Positions 1 to 10,962 of a stretch of 64,000 nt of DNA are shown here, in pieces. This DNA is from Saxidomus purpurata (Eukaryota > Mollusca > Bivalvia > Venerida > Veneridae). The stretch lies in the NCBI GenBank assembly GCA_022818135.1, contig JAFMSR010000015.1, positions 5,616,947-5,680,946 on the forward strand, read 5' to 3'. The notes beneath the pieces were generated by a model, which saw nothing but the letters and a program-made list of their open reading frames with translations, did not search any database and was not told the DNA's origin. Both the position numbers and the translations under genes were made by a program. Numbering within the stretch: position 1 is the first letter of the stretch; the number at the start of each line of letters is the position of its first letter.

Positions 1-3000
1 ATAACTGTTGGGTTTTTTGTAAGATTTTTTTTTTAATTCTACAATTTCTACAGGCGCCGTTTAAACCTTTTCTTGTTATCGAATGTTATCCTACAAAAAT
101 CTTGTAGAGATAATACATCTTCACAACGTTCCTTTCCACAATAATATACACTTTCTTATTCATAAAGAAGTATTTGTTTAATGACTGTGTTTTTTGAGCG
201 AGGAGCGGTGTATATGACAGTGAGAAGGAGGTTTTAATATGTCATAAACCATTTTCGTTTGACAAGCTTGAATGATCGATGTACTGTGACTGTGCTCCAT
301 CTGATACATTTGTATCTCAATGCTTTATAATTCCAATGTCATATCCCAGTTATTGGAGCGACCAGAGCTTGTTCTGCTAATTCATGTTAGAGCGTTTTAT
401 TTCATAATTCTGCCAACAAAAGCTGCAAATTGGTATTTTATACATTTGTTCTGGGACAACCTTTCATTTGTATGATCATTTCAAACGGTTATTAAATAGA
501 ACAAATAGACAAATTGCAAAACTTAAAACAAAAACAAAACATGGCTGCAGTCCTTCTGTACGAATGATTTTGAAATGACATTCATTCATTTATTAGGTCG
601 TTTGTGTTTTAAATCTGGATTGGATGCACTATTTTATGTATTTACAAATACCGTGTGAGCACGAGTGATGGCTAAAGCCCGCACTCTCGAAAATTTAGTA
701 TTCGATAAGCAATGGTCAATCGCCTTGGCATTTTATATTACTAAATTTGATATTATAGAACTGATAAATTTGTTGTTTAGTGTAATTTACACAGTCGTTA
801 GTTTTATATTCGGTGGACTGTTTCCTTGAACCGCATGTAAACTTTAAAATGTAATAAAATACAGATGACTTCTTATTTAAGAACGTCAAGCCTATACTAC
901 TCCGAAAAAAGACACAAAAAGCACCTAATATAATAGTGGCTATGCGTGTGTTGTAAATAAATATAGCTACCAGGTTTCCATGTGTGCTCTAGCCCTTTTC
1001 GCAGGAACTGATGCCGGCTCATAGTACACCAGTATTACGATAAGATTTTACTATGGAAACAACCTTAAACTGCAAACATCTCCAAAGACCAACGGCACAT
1101 GGCTTCCAACATTATCGGTCCATTCAAGCTAAAGCTTGAAACAAAGATAAACATGGATTGGTATATTCAAGCTGACCAATAAAAGCACGCCGTACAAAAC
1201 AAATATATTGTAATTATTCCGGGACTTGGCATCATATGGAAAAACTTTTAAGTACCAGCAAATAATAAGAAACCAAAGAGTTAATATTTTGTTATAAATT
1301 CAGTTATATTATGCATAGTTTTTGAATAAATAGTGTTCATTTCCAACGTACCTAGGTTTAGTAATTGTTTCGTGTTTGCCGCTTTGTAGATAGCTTTGCA
1401 GATGGTGCGCCGGATTTCAAACATGCCTAGCAAATTTTCGTTGTATATCGGCATACAATGTACGTTTAGCACAATCGCTGTCAATAGGTTCAAATCATAT
1501 ACATGCAGTGTTTTCTGTTTATAATATAAAATCGCTGAAGTACATCTATATCTTATTATGATTTCTAATCAAAACTACATGTTAGACATGATGAAAGTTC
1601 TGGTTATTTGAGTACATGTATAACATGTTGTGTAAACAACATAATTATATTTGCTAGTAGGCAGGCAAGTATATCCCCACCCACCTTCGTTTCTACTGAC
1701 TCGTCATTTTTACTCATATAGACCTTTAAATTAATATGGATAAAAATCACCCGTGCAGTGAATCTTTTCAACAGCATTAAACTGAGGAGAAAATATTGCT
1801 TGAAAATGGCTTTTAAAAAGAGGAGGACAATGCAGTATATATTGATATGAACTACTTTTGAGTAGACCTTGGAGGAATACCGGAATAATTTGTTCAGTCA
1901 AAATCAGTACCTCTTGAATGTTTTAGTTACTATTTACACTGGTACTAATTGTATCAGGAAGACTCGTCCTTTTCAACATGTGTCATCAGATTTTTCACTG
2001 CCATAGTTCGTATGAAGACTCCTAATATCTCTATTATATTTTCTGTTATTTTACCCAGATTATTGATCACAATATTTAAGATCCTGAGATTTCAAAATTT
2101 AATTATTTCCTGGAAGTTGTCTTAGCTCGATTTTTTTTGCTATTTAAAGCATGTGCAAAAATATACTCCGCGCGTTATAACATGTTTATTTTTCAATAAC
2201 CAGTCAACACACACTGGGAAACCCTCACACAATTAAGTACATGTAGAATAGGGAACAGCTATTATACTAGTATATTTCTATTCAAGTTACAACCATTTTT
2301 CATTCATGACATACAACATTACAGAACAAAATTGAATTTTCCACCTTTATGTGAAGATCTAGTGAAATTTTGTAGACATCTTCTGTAGTAGATTGATATA
2401 TAGCAGATGAATGACTCTAGTGTGCTAACTCATAAAGTGGTCACTTTTGGATTGTATAAATTGGCAGGAGCTAAAAAATCCCATGCCCAATCCAAACTAA
2501 ATATAATTATGATCTCCAAACAAGCTTTGACTTAATTTCTTTGAAGATGAATAAATTTTTTTTTGTTTAGTTTACTTTTCAATATATCACATGGCTTACA
2601 GTAAATACTAAAAGGTCTGTATTTGCTGCCTTTTTAATCTTATATTTGAGAATATGCTGCCTAGTGACAGGCTGTGGTATAGCGCCCCATGACTCCACAA
2701 GCGAATGCTTAAGCTGACTCAGACTTAAGGCTTTAAGGCTTTAGGCTTATTCCTTAGATGGTTAATACATGTATCTTCCGCCCAGTTTATTTCACATACA
2801 TTTTATTAGATTGGGTGAAGGGATTTCAGGGTAAAATATAGATTTCATTTTCTTATATCAATAGTGTGTTTTAAGCGCGGAGAGCCATATTTCATATAGA
2901 CCTGTAAAATTTAAACATACAGGTTTAAAATTAGTAAGCTTAAATATACAACACTTAATGCCAAAAATTCATGAATTGAAATCTTTCAGGCTAAGGTTCA

Positions 3001-4241
3001 ACAGATATAATGGGTCTGTGTGAAGCTTTTCTCTCTCTCTCTCTTGAGTAAAATTTAGAAAATCATGATATTGTTAGGTTGTTCAAAGTATCGTTTTACC
3101 GCTAATTAAACTTCATAAATGGCATAAATGAGACTCTTGAAACATGCAGTATTCTCAAAATCTTACACCTACGCATTGGGGACTTCTTTGGCTTCAATGT
3201 ATAAAATTAAACATCAATGTCTGAATACTATTTCGAGAGGGAAATTAATACTTGGCAACCAAATGAAAGCATGTATTGCAAAAAACAATACGCCGTTATT
3301 TAGTCCGCTGCTACGTATACAGACCATAAACAGCCGCTATAGTCCAATATGAATTATATCTTAATATACATTATCTCTGACATTTTTACACTGCCAATTT
3401 ATTGATTCTATATTGAGATGTTCCTAGAAAATCATCCATAAATTACATAGGTCAAGAAAATACATTTATTAACTATTTAGCATAGTTTTACTGAGGAACA
3501 CTTTAAAACTTCCTCATTACATGCTGTAATTAAGTTAATTGATCTGATGTTAATTAGACGAAGTCCTACGTTGTCTATATGTGTACCATGCTATTTATTT
3601 GTCTTTTTATATGGACAGCAACGCCGCAATTTATATGGTATGATTTCTGCTTCAAGTGATACGACAAGGTTTCTTTCGTTTTATATTTGCAGAAAATCAA
3701 ATAAAAGTATGTACTCCATTTCATTTTTAATCAAAGCCTTGGGTTATCTCTTGCAGTCTCATGCTACAGTTAGGTCTCATCCAAATCGTAATATACTCGT
3801 GGACACATAACTTGGTACATGTACTTTTGCATTAAAGGGGAATTTAATTCTTTCGGTATCAACATTTTAAAAACGAATAATTATGTGGCATCGAATTACA
3901 AAGCAGTTTTTCTCTTACCCCTGTTAATCCCATCATACTAAATGACCATTGTTCAAACATGCCTTATTTGAAGGGGAGACAGCCGTTTTTGATACGGCAC
4001 TCCGAAAACAATATTTCTAATTGAAAACAGTAAGGCACGCAGACAGGTGAAAGGTGTATTTTCTAGTGTGAGCCCAGTTCTTCTGCATGTATTGCAATTT
4101 GTACTATGCAGTTGGAGAATAATAGTCCTATGCTTGTATAGTTAGCTTTGATGTTGATATATCTCTGTAGGCATAGAATAATTAGTATTGACGAAACCAT
4201 CTTGTGTGTTATTATCGGATATAATACTAGATCTAGATTAT
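1..4241. other. intergenic, no supported gene
   Basis: I see no coding exon, RNA gene or intact transposon here. Reading frames of up to 87 codons occur, but they show no recognisable motif and are what AT-rich DNA gives by chance. A short pyrimidine microsatellite (CT) lies near 3029-3044. The palindromic octamer TACATGTA occurs at 1613, 2238, 2766 and 3816. Confidence 0.6.
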
Positions 4242-4638
4242 GATCCCATGTGATTCAAGTTCAAACTTGGCCGAGCATTTATCATGATAGTTCAAGGACG
4301 GAAAGATGCAAACTTGGGTTCTGGAGTGATCAACAGGTTTATTATTATCTTATCTGGTGACCTATGTTTTGAAAACACGCAGCCCAGTTTCAAGCGTGAC
4401 CTTCATGCCATCAATACAAACATTCTAACCAATTTTACGGATAATTGGATACAATATGTGACTTCTACAATGTTTACAAGACTTTTCTATTATTTGACAA
4501 GGTAATGTAGGATTTGACCCCACGTGACCTGGTTTCAATCTTCATCAAGAAAAGTATTCTTACCAATTTTCATGATGATTGCACTTTAAATGTGGCCTCT
4601 AGAGTGTTCAGACGGTAGTGTGGACAGACAGACAACGG
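4242..4638 (+). repeat. tandem-core repeat 1 (diverged units of about 120-145 bp, GACA-rich tail)
   Basis: Three diverged units follow one another (roughly 4242-4362, 4363-4505, 4506-4620). Each contains variants of the phrases GACCTNGTTTT, CCCAGTTTCAA, CATCAANA and ATTCTNACCAATTTT. The array ends in a GACAGACAGACAACGG tail at about 4623-4638. I associate this type of unit with widely dispersed tandem repeats in bivalve genomes, but that is recollection rather than a search result. The 73-codon frame at 4284-4505 is read through the repeat units and should not be treated as a gene. The tail resembles the GAC-rich tails of the elements at 6841-7740 and 9931-10962. Confidence 0.6.
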
Positions 4639-5406
4639 ATATCGTGTGCATTTTAGTTCTTTGTGCTAGAGCGTGCTAAAATAAAAAATCATCAGTCATC
4701 TTCTGTAGTCTCACTGATGTTTGAGCTAGATAGTATTTCTTCATAAATAATCTGACACAAGCACGATAAATCTGTCTTGCAAAAACTGCACCGTTCAAAA
4801 TGATTTTACTTGATGATTCTTGAGCAACGAATGCTACAATTATCATGCAATTATTTCCATTATTATCTTGCAATATCTTTCCCGTAAGGTTTCAAACAAG
4901 CCATACTCGAGTGTTTGTGATTCTGAACGATATTTACGTTTGAAGACTCTGTAACGCACACTTTCTAGATAAACATGCGAATAATAGTACTTAATATAAA
5001 CAATACTAACGCTTTATAATTCTATATATTAATTATAGTACCTGATATGAAGAAATTAAAACGTTTAGCTAGAAACTATTGTCGCGAGACTACAAAAGAT
5101 TGCTTCATGTCAGAACAGTATCACACACTGACAGAATATTTAGAGAATAAACAACTCAGCACATACAAGTCAAATGTGTTTGATTACAGTAAGATATTGC
5201 GAGAGTTTAACGACTTCAGCTTTATTACATGGTAATTTCGCTTACTAATGAGAACATTAAGTTTTTTTATTGGGAAAGAAAAAATATTGTCATATGATAT
5301 CAGTTTTCTTGCAGATTTAATATGACTTTTATTTTAGATAAAAAAACTGTATATTTCATACATTATTATCATGTAATATCTTTAATTAAGAAATAATATA
5401 TGGCAT
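4639..5406. other. intergenic, no supported gene
   Basis: No recognisable feature. A 62-codon ATG-initiated frame at 5047-5235 (+) has a fairly mixed amino-acid composition. It has no recognisable motif and no paralogue in the window, so I do not call it. Confidence 0.5.
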
Positions 5407-5542
5407 GGAGTGCTTTATCGAAATTGAGGCATTCCCCGGAGGTGATGTGCCTTGCGGAATAATTCACGAGGGCGAAGCCCGAGTGAATTATTAAGCAGGC
5501 ATATTACCGACGGGAAATGCTTCAATTTCGATAAAGCACTCC
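5407..5542. repeat. 136-bp near-perfect palindrome (foldback element)
   Basis: The first 27 bases (starting GGAGTGCTTTATCGAAATTG) are the reverse complement of the last 27 with one mismatch. Pairing continues inward with small bulges to an inner perfect stem AATAATTCAC/GTGAATTATT. The apex is itself a hairpin, GGGC-GAA-GCCC. As single-stranded DNA or RNA the whole segment would fold into one long hairpin. It carries no coding sequence. The form fits a foldback-type MITE or a palindrome-propagating repeat. No target-site duplication is clear beyond the short stretch TGGCAT/ACATA. Compare the palindromes at 20036-20168, 39948-40078 and 54531-54668. Confidence 0.8.
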
Positions 5543-6111
5543 AAGACATAGATTATTTCGATTCTTAGAAGCCGATTTTTTGAAAACTATCGTAACTACT
5601 ACGGACCTTTTATTCAGTTCGGCGGTCATGTGTGAAATAGCATAAATAGTGGCTGTTGGTATTCACTCCCCTATTCGGGCAACCATTCAATATATTAAAC
5701 ATAACTATATTACACAAACTTATTTTAGTTTAATCATCTAATACATAAAATATAAAAATAAATACCTGACTGACATCATGCAGACGACGCCAGAATCAGA
5801 ACATAACAAAGCAGTCAATCGATTTAAATGCGTACCGTTAATTTGAACTGTACAACGTTTGAACGTGGAGTAATGACGTCAGTGTGATGGCGTAAACGTT
5901 TTCATTCATATTTTTGTCTCCCGAAATCAAAACATTGTATGACTGTTAATCCTGAATTTCTTGGGCTTTTTAAGGAAAACAAGGTGAGGGTATTCTAAGG
6001 CTTACTTGACGCAATCAAAAATAATATTTAGGTTCTTAAACAAATCTTTATCATGCGACTGATGTATTCATACTGATATTATTTTTATTTCTATATTTTA
6101 TTTTTGAGCGG
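5543..6111. other. intergenic, contains one CRE-type palindrome
   Basis: No gene is visible. TGACGTCA, the full palindromic CREB/ATF-type site, is at 5874-5881. Its function here is unknown. Confidence 0.5.
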
Positions 6112-6690
6112 GAGTAATTTAATGAAAAACATATATTTAAAACTGTTTAATATCATTTTTGAAAATGGAATTGTTCAACAGACTTGGACAACTGGCATTA
6201 TTAACCCTATATACAAGAAAAAAGGCGATCCTTCGAAACCTGAAAATTATAGACCGATCACTTTGTTAAGTTGTATAGGATAATTGTTTACATCTGTTAT
6301 AAATAATCGAATAACTAAATATATAGAATCAAACAATTTGTTAAATAACACTAAAAGCAGGTTTTAGAAAGAGGTTTTCAATTAATGATAATTTATTCGT
6401 ATTAAACAGCTCGATTAGTATATTAAATAAGTCTAAGAAAAGGCTTTTCTGTGGTTTTATTGATCTAAAACAAGCATTTGATACAGTTTGGAGAGACGGT
6501 CTCTGGCAAAAACTAATTTCAACAAACATAAGCGGTAAATGCTTTAGACTTATAAAAAATATGTATCAGAACATTAAGTCTTGTGTTTCAGTAAATTCAA
6601 CTATTTCGAATTATTTCCCTTGTAATATTAGACAAGAGTAAGACAAGGGGAGAATTTGTCCCCTCTTCTGTTTTCCTGAGTTTTAATTTT
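6112..6690 (+). pseudogene. non-LTR retrotransposon (LINE) reverse transcriptase fragment
   Basis: The plus strand encodes a decayed reverse-transcriptase core. In order it shows INPIYKKKGDPSKPENYRPI with the following LLSC (fingers region, about 6194-6275), AGFRKRFS (about 6357-6381), and the catalytic block FIDLKQAFDTVWRDGLW (about 6457-6507), whose first metal-binding aspartate is intact. RQE then leads into a corrupted version of the usual G-x-x-LSPLLF motif near 6630-6690. The copy is dead: there is a TAA at 6281-6283, a frameshift near 6355, and another stop after RQE. The YxDD catalytic motif, the endonuclease and the 3' tail are all missing. The general motif order fits Jockey/CR1-like LINEs, but I cannot assign a clade. 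The frame on the opposite strand at 6341-6529 is a shadow of this fragment. Confidence 0.85.
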
Positions 6691-6940
6691 ACACAGGTTT
6701 CAAAGACCCATAGCTCTTGCTGACCCCATTAAATTTACCTCTCTTCTTCATTTTTGAATTCCTTTCCTACAAAACTACTATTATTCAAACAAGAGACATC
6801 CGTGTTTAATGCGGCGCTTCGAAATCCATTTTTCATTTTAAACTAGAGCTATCACTAAATGTGATTAATACCCCCAAAAGGATTGCTTTATAAACTGAAG
6901 AAGTAACGTAGTAACATAATACCTTGCAAACAAACTAAAA

Positions 6941-7630
6941 AGAGATATTGTTCTTAGAAGTTCCTCTCATTGTGCTTGACCATTGTATGAAGTTGTATTG
7001 AATTCCAACTTGTAGTTTTTCGAAAAATGCTCCAGACAGGGAAAAGTAACAAAGGGCAATAACTCTGTAATTAGTCCAGATGGAGATATGGTTCCTGTGC
7101 ACTGCACTCCCTCTCACTGTGCTTGACCATTGTATGAAGTTGTATTGAATTCCAACCAGAAGTTTTCAAGTTATGCTCCGGACAAGGAAAAGTAACAAAG
7201 GGTTATAACTCTGTAATGAGTCAAGATGGAGTTATGGTTCCTGTGCACTGCACTTCCTCTAAATGTACTTGACCATTGTATGAGGTTGTACTGAATTCCA
7301 AATATCAGTTTTCAAGTTATGCTTCGGACAAGGAAAAGTAACAAAGGGCAATAACTCAGTAAATACTCAAGATAGAGTTATAGTTCTTATGCACTGCACT
7401 TCCTCTCAATGTGCTTGACCATTGTATGAAGTTGTATTGAATTCCAACTAGTAGTTTTCAAGTTATGCTCCGGACAAGGAAAAGTAACAAAGGGCAATAA
7501 CTCTGTAATTAGTCAAGATGGAGTTATAGTTCTTGTGCACTGCACTTCCTCTCAATGTGCTTGACCATTGTATGAAGTTGTATTGAATTCCAACTAGTAG
7601 TTTTCAAGTTATGCTCCGGACAAGGAAAAT
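6941..7630 (+). repeat. 146-bp tandem repeat, about 4.7 copies
   Basis: The anchor CATTGTATGAAGTTGTATTG (one unit varies) recurs at 6981, 7128, 7274, 7420 and 7566, giving periods of 147, 146, 146 and 146. Each unit also holds AAAGTAACAAAGGGCAATAA and a phrase like GTGCACTGCACTTCCTCTCA. Units are close to one another in sequence. The last unit is cut short where the GACC run begins. The period is very regular and equals the length of DNA in a nucleosome core. Confidence 0.9.
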
Positions 7631-7631
7631 G

Positions 7632-7692
7632 CAACAGACCGACCGACCGACCGCCCGACCGACCGACCGACCGACCAACCGACCGACCAACC
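7632..7692 (+). repeat. (GACC)n short tandem repeat
   Basis: About fifteen mostly perfect GACC units with a few variants (GCCC, AACC) directly follow the 146-bp array. They sit just before the terminal hairpin of the same element. On the minus strand this run reads as a Gly/Arg/Ser/Val-rich reading frame, which is an artefact. Confidence 0.9.
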
Positions 7693-7740
7693 ACCGGGTG
7701 ACTCCTATATACCCCCCTAAACTTCGTTTTGGGGGTATAA

Positions 7741-9930
7741 ATACATTGATGCTTTTTTCTCACTCCTGAATGGCGCAGACCAAACATAGTTGATGATATT
7801 GCTTTATGACATTGTGTTTATCATTTATCAATTTCGTCGGGCAAAATGAACTTGTCATTGCAAAATATATGCCGTACACCTAGGGTCAAATTTGCTTTTG
7901 TTTTCAATGAAAAAAACAGACTTGTAACTGTATTAACGCCTAACATTTGTGAGCATCAAAGAACGTTTAAATTTTTAAATGAAAATTATTTATACGACAG
8001 TAAAGTTTTTAATAAAATAAAAACATGGGAAAAGACAAAACAAACAAAATATGTGTTTATACAATTTATATTTAGCGGCGGAGGAAAGACTTTTGTCCCT
8101 TATTTGCAATTTCTGCTTACTCTTCAACGTTAAATTCTTTTGTTCTCAGACTCTTGAAAAACATTGCGTACATTTAAATAAGTAGATTTTAGTATACAAA
8201 TTGTTTCGCGTGTGGTTCATTCTTATTTAAATGTATATTTTTTGAACTCGTAAACTGGCCATGTTGAGTTATGGTCACAAAGCGTGTTTACCTTAATACT
8301 ACTTTATGCATCTGAAACTGGTTATGAATGAGTTATTGCTCTAAGACTTATAGGCAAGTGTGAATCAAGGTATCCGTTACAGAAAGGGAGGATCTTCTCT
8401 TTATTCAATAGGAATAAAACTATTTTACATATAAATATATTTTAATTTAAACTTTTGGCAATGCGCGTTTATCTAGGATTACAATTCTATAATAGTTCTT
8501 GATATTATGATAGTTACGTTGAAAGTTAATACCACTTTAAATAAGGAGGAAAAGGGAGATAATTGACAAGGAAAAAATTATACAGGTAGTTTTCGGATCA
8601 TAGAATAACATAAAATAAAGTATCTATTGTCGAAAAACGGCAAATATCAAGTTATTGGTCACCCACTGATATAGACAATATATGGTATTTAATAAGAACC
8701 CCGCACTCAGGTGCGGACGAACATTTCAGCTGTTTAAAGAAGGGGGCCTTTCTCTGGGAATTCACCATAACATTATGAGATAATGATCATATATTTTCAG
8801 AAATGAAAGTTATTTATAAAACTTTTCTTTTTGTGAATAGATCTTTGAAAAAATAGGATGAATCCCTCAACTGCGCGTCCTAATAGAGACACTAGAAGGA
8901 TGTCACTCCCGTAAAAGGTAATGTTTCAAGTACATCTATACATACAAAAGACATACAGACACACGCACACATGTCCAATGTTAATTATTACTTTTGGATA
9001 AAAAATAACACCTACTCTTGAAGTCTAGCTACCTATCCGTTTCATATAGTTTACTCGAAACCGCACCGACCTTTTTCTAAAGGTAGTGCTTATTAATAGT
9101 ATTTTTAATGTAAAAAATCACATACGCGATGTTTTAACGCAGCGATCAAATCCTAAAATAGCTAATCATGAATCTATTATCAATTTAAATAACAAGTAAA
9201 AGGATTGTTACCAAATCTGAAAGCCCAGTATACATAAGTAAGACTAGCATGATCATGCGTGTTGTAGTTAGTCGTGATTATGAGCAAAGAAGATACTAAT
9301 TGCACTATCATCTTTGTTTAATAGAATACCGTGTAAGCTTCATCCATGACCAAAGCTTTTTACATTCTCGTGTAAGCTTTATCGACGACCAAATGTCTAT
9401 ACAGTACTATAAGATTATTTTGTGATTACTTTTTTCAATTTATTTAGCTACATTATGCATAAGGGAATGCTCTCACGTCGGATCCACTCGTGTTGCCTAG
9501 ATTTGTTATGCATACTACGTCATCTAATAAATACGTCAAGAGCAAATTTCGGAGAATTGAAATCTATGTTGTTGTTTTAAGATCAATAGATCTAGATCTA
9601 GGTCATTACTGCCTAAAGCAAAATAAAGGATTTAGAATGGAATATGGAGTGTTCAGGGTTATACTGTGACATGCAATTTGGGCCATTGTTTAATGAATGT
9701 GTGTTTTACTTGCATGTTATGATTCTTCATCTGAAATTCAACAAGTGCTTAAGACTTTTGAAAATGTTCAGTGCTGTCATGACTCATGGACTGGAGTAAA
9801 TCTGAAATGTTTGACGGACTGTCAGTACGACATTAGCCTATTTAAGCGTTACTTTTGTTATTATACACATCATTATTAATAATCATGCATCTATTTGTAA
9901 TATTTAAATGTTCCCCGAACATTTTGTTGA
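7741..9930. other. intergenic, no supported gene
   Basis: I see no gene. Frames at 7846-8133 (95 codons) and 9697-9879 (60 codons) have ordinary-looking composition but no motif, splice context or duplicate to support them. A short imperfect direct repeat (GTGTAAGCTT..ATC..GACCAAA) occurs around 9330 and 9371. Confidence 0.5.
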
Positions 9931-10962
9931 ACAAGAGGGCCAAGATGCCCTATATCGCTCACCTTGGTACAAGTCCACCTGCCTGGTGGAAGATCACTAG
10001 ATAATGTTATATACCAAACAGGTTTTCCTATATACGCCTTTGTAAAATAAGTGACCCCCAGGCAAGGTCAATTTTGACCCCAGGGGCATAATTTGAACAA
10101 ACTTTGAAGAAGTCTACTAGGCAATGCTACATACCAAATATCTAAGCTCTAGGCCTTGTGGTTTCAGAGAAAAAGATTTTTAAAGTTTTTCCTATATAAG
10201 CCTGTTATGTTAAACTAAGTGACCCCCGGTGTGGGGTCAATTTTGACCCGGGGGTAATAATTTGAACAATCTTGGTAGAGGTCTACTAGCCAATGCTACA
10301 TGCTAAATATCTAAGCTCTATGCCTTGTGGTTTCAGAGAAGAAGATTTGTAAAGTTTTTCCTATATATGCCTATGCAAAACTAAGTGACCGCCCCGGGCA
10401 AGGTCAATTTTGACCCCTGGGGCATAATTTGAACAAACTTTAAAGAGGTCTACTAGGCAATGCTACATGCTAAATATCTAATCTCTAGGCCTTGTGGTTT
10501 CAGAGAAGAAGATTTTAAAAGTTTTTCCTATATAAGCCTATGCAAAACTAAGTGACCACCCCCGCGGGGTCAATTTTGACCCGGGGGTCATAATTTGAAC
10601 AATCTTGGTAGAGATCTACTAGACAATGCTACATGCCAAATATCTTAGCTCTAGGCCTTGTGGTTTCAGAGAAGAAGATTTGTAAAGTTTTTCCTATATA
10701 TGCCTATGCAAAAACTAAGGGCCCACCCGCACGGGGTCAATTTTGACCCGGGGGTCATAATTTGAACAATCTTGGTAGAGGTCCACTAGACAAAGCTACA
10801 TGCCAAATATCTAAGCTCTAGGCCTTGTAGTTTCAGAGGAGAAGGAACATTCCTGCATAGTTTTATCAACATTGGCCTAGAGGTTTCAGAGGAGATGTCA
10901 TTTGAATCAAAATGTTGACGGACGACGGACGACGGACAATCATCGATCAGAAAAGCTCACCC
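9931..10962 (+). mobile_element. non-autonomous element with 167-bp tandem core and GACGGAC tail
   Basis: The 5' end reads ACAAGAGGGCCAAGATGCCC (a small GGGC/GCCC hairpin), then TATATCGCTCACC. The core is five units of about 167 bp. The 3' end is a GACGGACGACGGACGACGGAC run (about 10918-10937), then CATCGATCAG and AAAAGCTCACC. GCTCACC is thus present near both ends in direct orientation. There is no open reading frame of note. I recognise this as a very common dispersed repeat type in bivalves. Its class is uncertain, with a Helitron-like non-autonomous element the leading guess. Confidence 0.65.
10014..10850 (+). repeat. about 167-bp tandem repeat, 5 copies
   Basis: The anchor GTCAATTTTGACCC recurs at 10067, 10236, 10403, 10569 and 10736 (periods 169, 167, 166, 167). 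Each unit contains ATAATTTGAACAA, TCTACTAG, CAATGCTACAT, CTCTAGGCCTTGTGGTTTCA and a phrase like AGTTTTTCCTATATA. GTCAATTTTGAC is itself palindromic, so each unit carries a strong local dyad. Confidence 0.9.

Larger units (their letters stand above)
6841..7740 (+). mobile_element. non-autonomous element with tandem core and hairpin ends
   Basis: The putative 5' part begins near 6841 with a small hairpin (ATCAC-TAAAT-GTGAT, 6851-6865) followed by TAATACCCCC. The core is a 146-bp tandem array, then a (GACC)n run. The 3' end is a hairpin, TATACCCCC ... GGGGGTATA, at 7708-7739. The ends carry related CCCCC motifs but no long terminal inverted repeat and no transposase. This layout resembles published bivalve 'pearl' and Helitron-like non-autonomous elements with internal tandem repeats. 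That comparison is from general knowledge, and the boundaries are inferred. Confidence 0.6.

Noticed and set aside
6341..6529. 62-codon frame on the minus strand
   Set aside because: Antisense shadow of the LINE reverse transcriptase fragment.
6941..10850. CRISPR-like arrays
   Set aside because: The repeated units are contiguous tandem copies of 146 and 167 bp without unique spacers, in eukaryotic DNA.
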